Program-made: the position numbers and the translations under genes
Part shown: positions 35,718 to 44,716 of the stretch, piece by piece
How the letters are laid out: each line of letters begins with the position of its first letter
Numbering within the stretch: position 1 is the first letter of the stretch
Assembly: GCF_001664485.1 (NCBI RefSeq)
Contig: NZ_CP013632.1
Span: 343,834 to 407,833, forward strand
Direction: 5' to 3'
Length of the DNA stretch: 64,000 nucleotides
From: Rhizobium sp. N324
GTDB taxonomy: Bacteria > Pseudomonadota > Alphaproteobacteria > Rhizobiales > Rhizobiaceae
The notes under the pieces: generated by a model
Told to the model about the DNA's origin: nothing
The model's input: only the letters and a program-made list of their open reading frames with translations
Databases searched by the model: none

Positions 35718-36536
35718 ATGCGTTGGATCAACACGAGGCCGAGCGGGGGTGCGCAGCTTGCCTTGACGCTGCTGCCCTTCGTGCTGCTGATCGTCGCCTA
35801 TGCTTTCGGCTCGGCGGCGCGACTGGCGGAAAACGCCAACGACAAATTGCTGCCGGGCTTCGCAGATTTTGCCGATGCGATCAATCGCCTGGTCTTCGTC
35901 GCCGATCCGCGCACCGGCGAATACCTGCTCTGGTCTGATACGGCGGCGAGCCTGGTGCGGCTGTTTGCCGGTCTCGGCATCTCCACCGTCACTGCCCTCG
36001 TCATCGGCATGCTGATCGGCATGCTGCCTTATCTGAGGGCGCTGCTCTCTCCTTTCGTCGCCGTCATCTCGATGGTGCCGCCGCTGGCGCTGCTGCCGAT
36101 CCTCTTCATCGCCATGGGGCTTGGGGAAGCCTCCAAGATCGCGCTCATCGCCATCGGCGTTGCGCCGACAATGATCCGCGACCTGGCGATGAAGGCGCTG
36201 GAGCTGCCGCGCGAACAGATCGTCAAGGCTGAAACGCTCGGCGGCTCATCCTGGCAGATCGGCCTTCGCGTCGTACTGCCGCAGATCCTGCCGCGACTGA
36301 TCACCTGTCTCCGGCTTCAGCTCGGCCCGGCCTGGCTGTTCCTGATTGCGGCGGAGGCGATCTCGTCGGATTCCGGCCTCGGTTACCGCATCTTCCTCGT
36401 GCGCCGCTACCTCTCCATGGACGTGATCTTTCCTTATGTCGTCTGGATCACGCTGCTCGCCGTGATCATGAATTACATCCTCGATCGCATCCGTATTGCT
36501 CTCTTCCCCTGGTCTGAGGTGGAGAAGCAGGCATGA
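35718..36536 (+). CDS. ABC transporter permease of the guanidine operon
   Basis: NitT/TauT-class (SsuC/TauC-like) inner-membrane permease, 272 residues from the ATG at 35718. The docking loop ALELPREQIVKAETLGGSSWQIGLRVVLPQILPRL is typical. Its stop overlaps the start of the ATPase gene. A single permease gene implies a homodimer. Confidence 0.9.
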   Translation: MRWINTRPSGGAQLALTLLPFVLLIVAYAFGSAARLAENANDKLLPGFADFADAINRLVFVADPRTGEYLLWSDTAASLVRLFAGLGISTVTALVIGMLIGMLPYLRALLSPFVAVISMVPPLALLPILFIAMGLGEASKIALIAIGVAPTMIRDLAMKALELPREQIVKAETLGGSSWQIGLRVVLPQILPRLITCLRLQLGPAWLFLIAAEAISSDSGLGYRIFLVRRYLSMDVIFPYVVWITLLAVIMNYILDRIRIALFPWSEVEKQA

Positions 36537-37363
36537 GCGAGCTAGTGATCGAAAGGGTCTGGAAGGAATATGGCGACCAGATCGTGCTTGAGAACGTGTC
36601 GCTGACCGTCGCCCCGCGCGCCTTCGTCGCGCTTGTCGGTCCGTCCGGCTGCGGCAAGACGACCTTCCTGCGCATGCTGCTTGGCCAGGAACGACCGACG
36701 CGGGGTGCCATTCGGCTGGATGGCGAAGCGCTGCCGCTCGAGCCAGGGCCGGATCGCGGCGTCGTTTTCCAACGCTACTCGGTCTTCCCGCATCTGACCG
36801 TGCTCGGCAATGTACTGCTCGGCCGCGAATTTTCTGCTGCGCGCTACAAGGCAAAACTGTTCGGCGCTGCCCGCCGCAGCGCCGTCGACGAGGCGCGGCG
36901 GTTGATCGGCGAAGTCGGTCTTGCCGGCGCCGAGGACAAATACCCGGCACAGCTGTCCGGCGGCATGCAGCAACGCCTGGCGCTGGCGCAGGCGCTGATC
37001 ATGAAGCCGAAAGTGCTGCTGCTCGACGAGCCCTTCGGCGCGCTCGATCCCGGCATCCGTGCCGAAATTCATACCTTGATGAAGCGGCTCTGGCACGAAA
37101 CGCAGATGACCGTCGTCATGGTGACGCACGATATGCGTGAGGCCTTCACGCTGGCGACGCGCGTCGTCGCCTTCGAGCGCAGGCGTGACCGTCCGGAGGA
37201 GAAGGAGCGTTACGGCGCGACCATCACCAAGGACATTTCCATCTGGCCGCCCCGGCTTGCCGGCGCGCCGTCCATCTTCAGCCCCGACCGGGACGGCCCG
37301 GTCATTTCTCTGGGCCATCGCCGGGACGACCCGGCTTCCAGTCCGTCAGGAGAAAAATCATGA
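36533..37363 (+). CDS. ABC transporter ATP-binding protein of the guanidine operon
   Basis: NitT/TauT-class ATPase, 276 residues: Walker A GPSGCGKTT, signature LSGGMQQRLALAQAL, Walker B LLLDEPFGALD, switch VTHDMREA. ATGA overlap with the permease upstream, and its own stop overlaps the DUF1989 gene downstream, so the transporter and enzymes are coupled in one transcript. The last 40 residues are a low-similarity tail. Confidence 0.93.
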   Translation: MSELVIERVWKEYGDQIVLENVSLTVAPRAFVALVGPSGCGKTTFLRMLLGQERPTRGAIRLDGEALPLEPGPDRGVVFQRYSVFPHLTVLGNVLLGREFSAARYKAKLFGAARRSAVDEARRLIGEVGLAGAEDKYPAQLSGGMQQRLALAQALIMKPKVLLLDEPFGALDPGIRAEIHTLMKRLWHETQMTVVMVTHDMREAFTLATRVVAFERRRDRPEEKERYGATITKDISIWPPRLAGAPSIFSPDRDGPVISLGHRRDDPASSPSGEKS

Positions 37364-38181
37364 TGCATGTCAGGCGTTCGCCCGAAGAAATATCAGCCAA
37401 CCGGCAGCGTTACGAGGAACATCAGAAGAAGGGGCTGGAATTCGCGCCGAAGGCTCTGCCGGCGCCGAGCGCCCTCCCCGCCCCCGCCATCGATGTCGCG
37501 GCGATCATCCACCAGGAAACCATCCCAGGCGGCTGGTACTGGTTGACCGCGCTGAAGCGCGGCGAAGCGCTCCGTATCGACCAGGGCGACGGCGGATCGA
37601 CCGTGGCGCTCGTCGCCTGGAACGCCGCTGATGCGAGCGAAAGGCTCAATCTCGTCGATACGGTCAAGGTGCAGTGGACGACGGCCCTCGGCAAGGGACG
37701 CGTCATCTTCTCGGATATGGGCCGGGTGATGTTTTCGCTGATCGAAGACAGTTCCGGTGCCCATGACTGCCTGATGGGCGGCTCGACGGCGGCCTCGAAC
37801 GCCGCAAAATATCCCGGCGTCAAGACCCGCAACACCCGCGACAATCTCGTGCTCGTCGCCGGCAAGCTCGGTCTCACCAGGCGCGACATCCCGGCGATCC
37901 TCAATCTCTTCGCCCCCGTCCGCGTCGACGATGACGGTGGCTTCCACTGGCGCGGCAGACTTTCCAACAGCGGCGATTATGCCGAACTGCGCGCCGAAAT
38001 GGACATGATCGTCGGCTTCTCCAATTGCCCGCACCCGCTCGATCCCGATCCGGTCTATGCGCCGAAGCCGGTCATCGTCACGCGCTTTCGTGCCGCCGCG
38101 CCCGCGGCCGACGACCTGTCGCGTACGGCAACTGCCGAAGCCGTTCGCGGCTTCGAGAACAACGCCTCGATGCTGGCCTGA
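37360..38181 (+). CDS. Carboxyguanidine deiminase subunit (DUF1989; urea carboxylase-associated protein 2)
   Basis: DUF1989 protein of 273 residues, traditionally called urea carboxylase-associated protein 2. Published work on this gene set showed that the two DUF1989 proteins together form carboxyguanidine deiminase (CgdAB), which converts carboxyguanidine to allophanate and ammonia. Visible family features are GWYWLTALKRGEALRI, DSSGAHDCLMGGSTAASN and GDYAELRAEMDMIVGFSNCPHPLDP. Start overlaps the ATPase stop (ATGATG at 37360). Assignment of the A or B subunit name is not made here. Confidence 0.88.
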   Translation: MMHVRRSPEEISANRQRYEEHQKKGLEFAPKALPAPSALPAPAIDVAAIIHQETIPGGWYWLTALKRGEALRIDQGDGGSTVALVAWNAADASERLNLVDTVKVQWTTALGKGRVIFSDMGRVMFSLIEDSSGAHDCLMGGSTAASNAAKYPGVKTRNTRDNLVLVAGKLGLTRRDIPAILNLFAPVRVDDDGGFHWRGRLSNSGDYAELRAEMDMIVGFSNCPHPLDPDPVYAPKPVIVTRFRAAAPAADDLSRTATAEAVRGFENNASMLA

Positions 38182-38193
38182 GGAGGAATGACG

Positions 38194-38844
38194 ATGACCG
38201 ATTTCATCAAGACGTCAGCTTCACGCAGCCTCGAAACCGCCGTGCAGGATTATTTCGTCCCGGCCGAAGCGCCGTGGTCCGGCATCGTGCGCAAGGGTCA
38301 GACGATCCGCATCGAAGACAGCTACGGCCAGCAGGCGATCGACACGCTGTTTTATCGCGCCGATGATTTTGCCGAGCGCTATTCCAATCAGGACACGATG
38401 CGGGCACAGGGCGGTGCCTATATCGGCGCCGGCACGAAGATCGTCTCGAATGAGGGCAACGTCATGCTTGTCATGACGGCCGACAGCTGCGGCCGGCATG
38501 ATACCTCCGCCGGCGCCTGCTCCTGCGAAAGCAACACCGTGCGCTTCGGCCATGGCACGAAATACCTGCATGCCTGCCGCGACAATTTCGTGCTCGAGGT
38601 GACCCGGCACGGCATGAGCAAGCGCGACATCGTGCCGAACATCAATTTCTTCATGAATGTCCCGATCAAGCCTAATGGCGAGATGACCATCGTCGACGGC
38701 ATTTCCGCGCCCGGCGACTATGTCGAACTGGTGGCTGAAATGGACGTGCTCTGCGTCATCTCCAACTGCCCGCAGGTCAACAATCCCTGCAACGGCTTCG
38801 ATCCGACACCGATCCGCGTGCTGATCTGGGACGGCGAGGGCTGA
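38194..38844 (+). CDS. Carboxyguanidine deiminase subunit (DUF1989; urea carboxylase-associated protein 1)
   Basis: Second DUF1989 protein, 216 residues, partner of the preceding one. It carries the conserved cysteine and histidine rich segment CGRHDTSAGACSCESNTVRFG and SPGDY-like ISAPGDYVELVAEMDVLCVISNCPQ, probably metal-binding and catalytic. I start it at 38194, where AGGAGGA has proper spacing; the ATG at 38188 would sit directly on the ribosome site. Three bases separate it from the carboxylase gene. Confidence 0.88.
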   Translation: MTDFIKTSASRSLETAVQDYFVPAEAPWSGIVRKGQTIRIEDSYGQQAIDTLFYRADDFAERYSNQDTMRAQGGAYIGAGTKIVSNEGNVMLVMTADSCGRHDTSAGACSCESNTVRFGHGTKYLHACRDNFVLEVTRHGMSKRDIVPNINFFMNVPIKPNGEMTIVDGISAPGDYVELVAEMDVLCVISNCPQVNNPCNGFDPTPIRVLIWDGEG

Positions 38845-38847
38845 TCG

Positions 38848-41800
38848 ATGTTCGCTAAGATTCTCATCGCCAATCGTGGCGAAATCGCCGTCCGGGTGAT
38901 CCGGACATTGAAGAGGATGGGCATCGCCTCGGTTGCCGTCTATTCCGATGCCGATCGCTTCTCGACGCCGGCGCTGCTCGCCGACGAAGCCGTGCGCCTC
39001 GGCCCGGCGCCTGCTGGAGAAAGCTATCTCAACGTCGATGCGGTCATCGCCGCCTGCAAGGCGACGGGCGCCGAGGCTGTGCATCCCGGTTATGGCTTCC
39101 TCTCAGAAAATATCGGCTTTGCCGAGCGGCTCGCCGCGGAAGGCATAGCCTTCATCGGCCCGCGACCGGAGCATCTGTCGGCTTTCGGTCTGAAGCACAC
39201 GGCGCGTGAATTGGCGAAAGCGAGCGGCGTGCCGCTGCTGCCGGGCACCGATCTGCTGCGAAGTGTCGAAGAGGCGTTCTTGGCGGCCGAAACCGTCGGT
39301 TATCCCGTCATGCTGAAAAGCACGGCGGGCGGCGGCGGCATCGGCATGCAGCTTTGCGCCGATGCGGCCGGTCTCAAGGCCTCTTTCGAAAGCGTACAGC
39401 GAACGGCGCGCGCCAGCTTCGGCGATGCGCGTGTCTATATCGAGCGTTTCGTTGCCGAAGCCCGCCATGTCGAGGTGCAGATCTTCGGCGACGGCAAGGG
39501 CACAGTGATCGCGCTCGGAGAGCGCGACTGCTCGCTGCAGAGGCGAAACCAGAAGGTCGTCGAGGAAACGCCTGCCTGTGGCCTGTCCGCGGAAACACGG
39601 GCGCGGCTGCACAAGGCGGCGGTCGATTTGGCAGCTTCGGTCTCCTATGAATCGGCCGGCACCGTCGAATTCATCTATGATCCCCATCGCGAGGAATTCT
39701 ATTTCCTCGAGGTCAACACCCGACTTCAGGTCGAGCATCCCGTCACCGAAGCCGTCTTCGGCATCGATCTCGTCGAGTGGATGATCCGGCAGGCGGCGGG
39801 CGAGGACGTGCTCTCGGGCGCTGGGGACCTGACGCCGAATGGTGCGGCGATCGAAATGCGCATCTATGCCGAGATGCCGCATGCCGATTTCCGCCCGAGC
39901 GCCGGCCTGCTCACCGAGGTTGTCTTTCCCAACGATGCCCGTGTCGACGGCTGGATCGAGACGGGAACCGAGGTGACACCATTCTACGACCCGATGCTTG
40001 CCAAGCTGATCGTGACAGCGGAAGACCGGCCGGCGGCGATCGAGAAGCTGAAGGCAGCGCTTGCCGCGACAGCGATATCAGGCATCGAAACCAATCTCGG
40101 TTATCTCAGGGCGATTGCCGCTTCCGAACTGCTTGCCGGCGGTAAGGTGGCGACGACGGCGCTACGCGGCTTCGCCTTCATTCCCGATATCGTCGAGGTT
40201 ATCGCACCCGGTGCGCAATCGAGCATTCAGGAACTGCCGGGCCGGCTCGGCCTGTGGCATGTCGGCGTGCCGCCAAGCGGGCCGATGGACGAGCGCTCCT
40301 TCCGCCATGCCAACCGGCTGGTTGGCAATGCCGATGAGACGGCCGCGCTGGAACTGACGGTTTCCGGTCCGACGCTGCGATTTTATGCCGACCAAACGAT
40401 CGCCCTTGCCGGGGCGCGGATGGCGATGACGTGCGATGGGGTCAGGCTTCCCCACGACGAGCCGGTCCTGATCCGGGCTGGTCAGGTTCTGTCGGTGGGT
40501 ACGATTGAAGGACCGGGGCAACGCGCCTATGTTGCCGTTGCCGGCGGTTTTGCCGCGCCTGTCGTGCTTGGTTCACGGGCGACTTTCGGCCTTGGCCAAT
40601 TCGGCGGCAACGCCACCGGTACGCTGAAGACGGGGCATGTGCTGCATTTCGCCCGGCAGGCGCCGGTGGAACCGGCCAAACCTGCAGCGGAGCCGGCTGC
40701 CTTGTCCCGAGAATGGGAAGTCGGCGTCGTCTACGGTCCGCATGGCGCACCGGATTTCTTTCAGAACAGTGATATCGAGACGCTGTTCTCCGCAGCTTAC
40801 GAAGTGCATTTCAACAGCGCCCGCACCGGTGTGCGCCTCATCGGCCCCGCCCCGCTTTGGGCACGCCGTGACGGTGGCGAGGCGGGGCTTCACCCGTCCA
40901 ACCTGCACGATAATGCCTATGCGATCGGCGCGATCGATTTCACCGGCGATATGCCGATCATTCTCGGGCCTGACGGTCCGAGCCTTGGCGGTTTCGTCTG
41001 CCCGGCGGTGATCGCCCGCGACGAGCAATGGAAGATGGGGCAATTCAAGCCGGGCGACCGGATCCGTTTTCATGCGGTGGCCCGGCCGCAAGACCCGATC
41101 GCCGGCCCGGCGGTGTGGCGGACTGCGGAAGAGACGGGTTCGCCGATCGTCGGCGTCAGCAATGACGGCCCGGTCTCGGTCGCCTATCGCCGCCAGGGCG
41201 ACGACAATCTGCTCGTCGAATATGGGCCGATGTCGCTCGATATTGCGCTGCGACTGCGGGTTCATCTGCTGATGCAGGCCGTCGTCGATGCCCGCTTGCC
41301 TGGTATCGTCGATCTCACGCCAGGCATCCGCTCGCTGCAGATCCATTATGACGGCACGCAGCTGACGCGCCGGCGCCTGCTCGGGCTGCTCGCCGAGATC
41401 GAGACGACGCTTCCGGCGGCACAGGATGTCAAGGTGCCGAGCCGGATCGTGCATCTGCCGCTGTCGTGGAACGATCCGGATGCGGCGCTTGCGATGCGCA
41501 AATATCAGGAGCTCGTCCGCCCAAACGCGCCCTGGTGCCCCGATAACATCGAGTTCATCCGCCGCATCAACGGTCTTCCCGACGAACAGGCCGTCCGCGA
41601 TATCGTCTTCAATGCGAGCTACTTCGTCCTGGGACTCGGTGATGTCTATCTCGGGGCTCCGGTTGCGACCCCGATCGACCCGCGCCATCGTCTCGTCACG
41701 ACCAAATACAATCCCGCCCGCACCTGGACGCCGGAAAACGCGGTCGGCATCGGCGGCGCCTATATGTGCATCTACGGCATGGAAGGACCGGGCGGCTATC

Positions 41801-42387
41801 AGCTCTTCGGCCGGACCATCCAGGTCTGGAACACATGGCGGGAAACGCCGGCCTTCGCTAGGGGCAAGCCCTGGCTCCTGAACTTCTTCGACCAGATCCG
41901 TTTCTTCCCGGTCAGCAATCAAGAGCTGACGGAGGCGCGCGCCGCCTTCCCGCATGGCGGCTATCCTGTCAGGATCGAAGAGACGGAGTTCTCTTATGCC
42001 GCCTACGACAAGGAGCTGCAGGCGAGTGCGGCATCCATCAGCCGCTTCAAGGCGACGCAGCAGGCGGCCTTCGATGCCGAACGCCAGCACTGGAAGGAAG
42101 CCGGGCTCGACAGCTTCGTCGCAGGTGAAGGCACGAGCGAAAATCCGGACGCAGATATTCCCGACGGATGCTTCGGCGTCGCCAGCGCCGTGCCCGGCAA
42201 TATCTGGAAATTGCTGGTCGAGCCGGGCGCCCCGGTTGCGGCCGGCGACACACTTGCCATCATCGAATCGATGAAAATGGAAATCAACGTCACCGCCCAT
42301 GCGGCAGGCCGCGTCCGCGACCTGCGCGCCGTGCCGGGTAGAAACGTCAAAGCCGGCGATATCATCGTCGTCCTGGAGGAATGCTGA
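38848..42387 (+). CDS. Biotin-dependent guanidine carboxylase (urea carboxylase family)
   Basis: A 1179-residue multidomain carboxylase. Order: biotin carboxylase with ATP-grasp (from FAKILIANRGEIAVRVIR to about 440, with KSTAGGGGIGMQ and FLEVNTRLQVEHPVTE), then KipA-like and KipI-like carboxyltransferase domains (SIQELPGRLGLWHVGVPPSG at about 450; LRLRVHLLMQAVVDARLPGIVD further on), and the biotinyl domain with the modified lysine 1143 in ESMKMEIN. Family members include true urea carboxylases. The guanidine riboswitch and the adjacent deiminase genes indicate that this one carboxylates guanidine. Start is three bases after the preceding gene's stop. Confidence 0.92.
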   Translation: MFAKILIANRGEIAVRVIRTLKRMGIASVAVYSDADRFSTPALLADEAVRLGPAPAGESYLNVDAVIAACKATGAEAVHPGYGFLSENIGFAERLAAEGIAFIGPRPEHLSAFGLKHTARELAKASGVPLLPGTDLLRSVEEAFLAAETVGYPVMLKSTAGGGGIGMQLCADAAGLKASFESVQRTARASFGDARVYIERFVAEARHVEVQIFGDGKGTVIALGERDCSLQRRNQKVVEETPACGLSAETRARLHKAAVDLAASVSYESAGTVEFIYDPHREEFYFLEVNTRLQVEHPVTEAVFGIDLVEWMIRQAAGEDVLSGAGDLTPNGAAIEMRIYAEMPHADFRPSAGLLTEVVFPNDARVDGWIETGTEVTPFYDPMLAKLIVTAEDRPAAIEKLKAALAATAISGIETNLGYLRAIAASELLAGGKVATTALRGFAFIPDIVEVIAPGAQSSIQELPGRLGLWHVGVPPSGPMDERSFRHANRLVGNADETAALELTVSGPTLRFYADQTIALAGARMAMTCDGVRLPHDEPVLIRAGQVLSVGTIEGPGQRAYVAVAGGFAAPVVLGSRATFGLGQFGGNATGTLKTGHVLHFARQAPVEPAKPAAEPAALSREWEVGVVYGPHGAPDFFQNSDIETLFSAAYEVHFNSARTGVRLIGPAPLWARRDGGEAGLHPSNLHDNAYAIGAIDFTGDMPIILGPDGPSLGGFVCPAVIARDEQWKMGQFKPGDRIRFHAVARPQDPIAGPAVWRTAEETGSPIVGVSNDGPVSVAYRRQGDDNLLVEYGPMSLDIALRLRVHLLMQAVVDARLPGIVDLTPGIRSLQIHYDGTQLTRRRLLGLLAEIETTLPAAQDVKVPSRIVHLPLSWNDPDAALAMRKYQELVRPNAPWCPDNIEFIRRINGLPDEQAVRDIVFNASYFVLGLGDVYLGAPVATPIDPRHRLVTTKYNPARTWTPENAVGIGGAYMCIYGMEGPGGYQLFGRTIQVWNTWRETPAFARGKPWLLNFFDQIRFFPVSNQELTEARAAFPHGGYPVRIEETEFSYAAYDKELQASAASISRFKATQQAAFDAERQHWKEAGLDSFVAGEGTSENPDADIPDGCFGVASAVPGNIWKLLVEPGAPVAAGDTLAIIESMKMEINVTAHAAGRVRDLRAVPGRNVKAGDIIVVLEEC

Positions 42388-42388
42388 C

Positions 42389-44194
42389 ATGCTGCCGACC
42401 ATTCTCGATCTCTCAAGCCTTCGTTCAGCCTATCGATCCGGCCTGACGCCGCTCGACATCGTCGAAGAGGTGATTGCCCGCCGCGCCGCCTCGGAAGATC
42501 CGGCAATCTTTATCACCCCGGTGCCGGATGACGAATTGCGCTCTGCCGCCAAAGCGCTGATGGCGCGCGCGCCTGAGGCAAACAGCCTGCCGCTCTGGGG
42601 CGTACCGTTCGCGGTGAAGGACAACATCGATGCCGCCGGCCTGCCGACGACCGCCGCCTGCCCTGCCTATGAATATCGGCCGAACGTCGATTCCACCGTC
42701 GTTGCCAGATTGAAGGCAGCCGGCGCCATCGTGATCGGCAAAACCAATCTCGACCAGTTCGCGACCGGCCTCAACGGCACGCGCTCGCCTTATGGGGCGC
42801 CACGTTCGGTCTTCGATGCGGCCTATATATCCGGCGGCTCGAGCTCGGGATCAGCGGTTACGGTTGCCTCCGGCCTCGCCGCCTTCGCACTCGGCACGGA
42901 TACGGCAGGCTCCGGCCGCGTGCCGGCGGCGCTCAACAACCTGGTCGGCATCAAGCCGACGCCGGGGCTGCTCTCGAATACCGGCGCCATTCCGGCCTGC
43001 AGGAGTGTCGACTGCATCACGATCTTCGCGTCGACCGTCGGCGACGGCATTGCGATCCGCAAGGTTGCCGAGGGGTTTGACGCCGCCGATCCTTTCTCGC
43101 GTCGAGCCAAGCCGGCGAAGTTGCCGGTGTCGGGGTTGCGCATCGGCGTCCTGACCGGCGCGGAACGGGAATTCTTCGGCGACAAGGAGGTGGAGGCGCT
43201 TTACGACCAGGCGATCGAGCGGGCCAGAGCGCTCGGCGCGACCATCGTTGCTTTCGACTACGCACCTTTCCGCGAGGCCGCCGCCCTCCTTTACGACGGG
43301 CCGTGGGTCGCCGAACGCCTGGCGGCGGTCGAGGACTTCCTCGCCACGAATGCTGCCGATTTCGACCCGACGGTGCGGGGGATTATCGAGGGGGCCAGGG
43401 GCAAATCAGCGGTCGACGCTTTCAATGGCCGATATCGGCTGGAAGAACTGCGCCGAAAAACCGAGGCCGAATGGGAAAAGGCTGATGTGCTTCTGCTGCC
43501 GACCGCGCCGACCACCTACACGGTCGCCGACATGCTGGCCGATCCCGTCGTGCTCAACGGCCGTCTCGGCCGCTACACCAATTTCGTCAACCTGCTCGAT
43601 TGCGCGGCGATCGCCGTTCCGGCCGGCTTCGGAAAGGGTGGCCTGCCGGGCGGTGTGACAGTGATCGCGCCTGCTTTCACCGATGACGCGCTGGCGCCGC
43701 TTGCCGATGCGCTGCATCGCGCCGCCGCCGCCGGCATGGGTATCGACCGGCAGGCGGCGATCCCTGAGGCGAGCCGCGTTGCGGCTGTCGATGACGGCTT
43801 CGTCGAGATCGTCGTCGTCGGCGCGCATCTGACCGGCATGCCGCTCAATCATGAATTGACCGTCGTCGGCGCCCGGCTGGTCAAGACCTGCAGCACATCT
43901 GGCGAATACCGTCTCTTCGTGCTGCCGGACACGGTGCCGCCGAAACCAGGCCTCATCCGGGAACCTGGCCGCAAGGGCGCCGGACTGGAGGTTGAGGTCT
44001 GGGCACTGCCGGCCGATGCCTTCGGGCACTTTGTCCAAAAGATCCCGGCGCCGCTCGGCATCGGAAAGGTGGCGCTTGACGATGGCACGAGTGTTTCCGG
44101 TTTTCTCTGCGAGGCACATGCGGTGAACGGCGCCGAAGACATCACCTCGCTCGGCGGCTGGCGGAGCTATATCAGCGCCAGATTGGCGAGCTGA
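42389..44194 (+). CDS. atzF: Allophanate hydrolase
   Basis: Amidase-signature enzyme (601 residues) that hydrolyses allophanate to ammonia and carbon dioxide, the last step of guanidine use. Catalytic Ser-cisSer-Lys residues are in VKDNIDAAGLPTTAACP and GGSSSGSAVTVASGLAAFALGTDTAG. The C-terminal part (from about 470) is the extra domain typical of AtzF/DUR1,2-type allophanate hydrolases. GGAGGAATGCTGAC precedes the ATG, which overlaps nothing and follows the carboxylase by one base. Confidence 0.94.
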   Translation: MLPTILDLSSLRSAYRSGLTPLDIVEEVIARRAASEDPAIFITPVPDDELRSAAKALMARAPEANSLPLWGVPFAVKDNIDAAGLPTTAACPAYEYRPNVDSTVVARLKAAGAIVIGKTNLDQFATGLNGTRSPYGAPRSVFDAAYISGGSSSGSAVTVASGLAAFALGTDTAGSGRVPAALNNLVGIKPTPGLLSNTGAIPACRSVDCITIFASTVGDGIAIRKVAEGFDAADPFSRRAKPAKLPVSGLRIGVLTGAEREFFGDKEVEALYDQAIERARALGATIVAFDYAPFREAAALLYDGPWVAERLAAVEDFLATNAADFDPTVRGIIEGARGKSAVDAFNGRYRLEELRRKTEAEWEKADVLLLPTAPTTYTVADMLADPVVLNGRLGRYTNFVNLLDCAAIAVPAGFGKGGLPGGVTVIAPAFTDDALAPLADALHRAAAAGMGIDRQAAIPEASRVAAVDDGFVEIVVVGAHLTGMPLNHELTVVGARLVKTCSTSGEYRLFVLPDTVPPKPGLIREPGRKGAGLEVEVWALPADAFGHFVQKIPAPLGIGKVALDDGTSVSGFLCEAHAVNGAEDITSLGGWRSYISARLAS

Positions 44195-44210
44195 GCGTGA
44201 GGAGCGAAAA

Positions 44211-44300
44211 ATGGCGACGATGTTCAAACAGCTGGTTGCGCTTCTCCTGACGGGGCTGATCGCGCGAACCAGGGCGATCGGCAGACCCGGCCAGCGCTGA
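44211..44300 (+). CDS. Possible small protein at the end of the guanidine operon
   Basis: A 29-codon frame beginning MATMFKQLVALLLTGLIART with a hydrophobic stretch and a short basic tail. It has a good ribosome site (GAGGAGCG at 44199-44206) at correct spacing, 16 bases after atzF, and is in the same direction. I do not recognise it. Short length means it could be chance. Confidence 0.35.
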   Translation: MATMFKQLVALLLTGLIARTRAIGRPGQR

Positions 44301-44304
44301 GGGC

Positions 44305-44700
44305 TTACCGCTTCTCTGCAAGTTCGATCTGAATACCGTCGGGATCGCGCAGAAAGGCGACCTTGTGCAGCACCTCGGTGTTAACAGCCAGGCGCGGCCG
44401 TTCCTTGATTTCGACACCGGCCTTTTCCAGCCGGGCGAAGGTCTCGTCGACGCTGTCGAACAGGAAGGTCAGATGACGCAGGCCGGCCGTACCATCAGGC
44501 ACATCCACCGCCCTTGCTGCACCACCCGCCGGCGCGACGATTTCGAGCATGCCGCCGCCGGCGTCGATAAAGGCGATCTCTGCGCCGTCAGCCATGAGCT
44601 TGCGCAGATGCAAGTGCAGGCCGAGCAGGCCGCAGTAGAAATCGACCGTGCGGTCCATGTCGCTGACCGTCATGCCGACATGCTCGAAGGATTTCAGCAT
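44305..44700 (-). CDS. VOC (glyoxalase/bleomycin resistance) family protein
   Basis: A 131-residue vicinal-oxygen-chelate protein with the two beta-alpha-beta-beta-beta halves beginning FEHVGMTVSDMDRTVDFYCGLLGL and LRHLTFLFDSVDETFARLEKAGVEI. Metal ligand candidates are His at residue 6 and glutamates in the strand MLEIVAP and the C-terminal FLRDPDGIQIELAE. Could be a glyoxalase, an epimerase or an isomerase. It ends the operon with the two Gfo/Idh/MocA dehydrogenases (46832 to 44305), which favours a role in sugar or cyclitol breakdown. Confidence 0.85.
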   Translation of the reverse strand: MLKSFEHVGMTVSDMDRTVDFYCGLLGLHLHLRKLMADGAEIAFIDAGGGMLEIVAPAGGAARAVDVPDGTAGLRHLTFLFDSVDETFARLEKAGVEIKERPRLAVNTEVLHKVAFLRDPDGIQIELAEKR

Positions 44701-44716
44701 GAGCGACCTCCCTCGT

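Noticed and set aside
40573..42402. 609-codon reverse frame opposite the carboxylase gene
   Set aside because: Antisense of the carboxylase gene; its translation is Arg/Asp-rich and lacks any motif.
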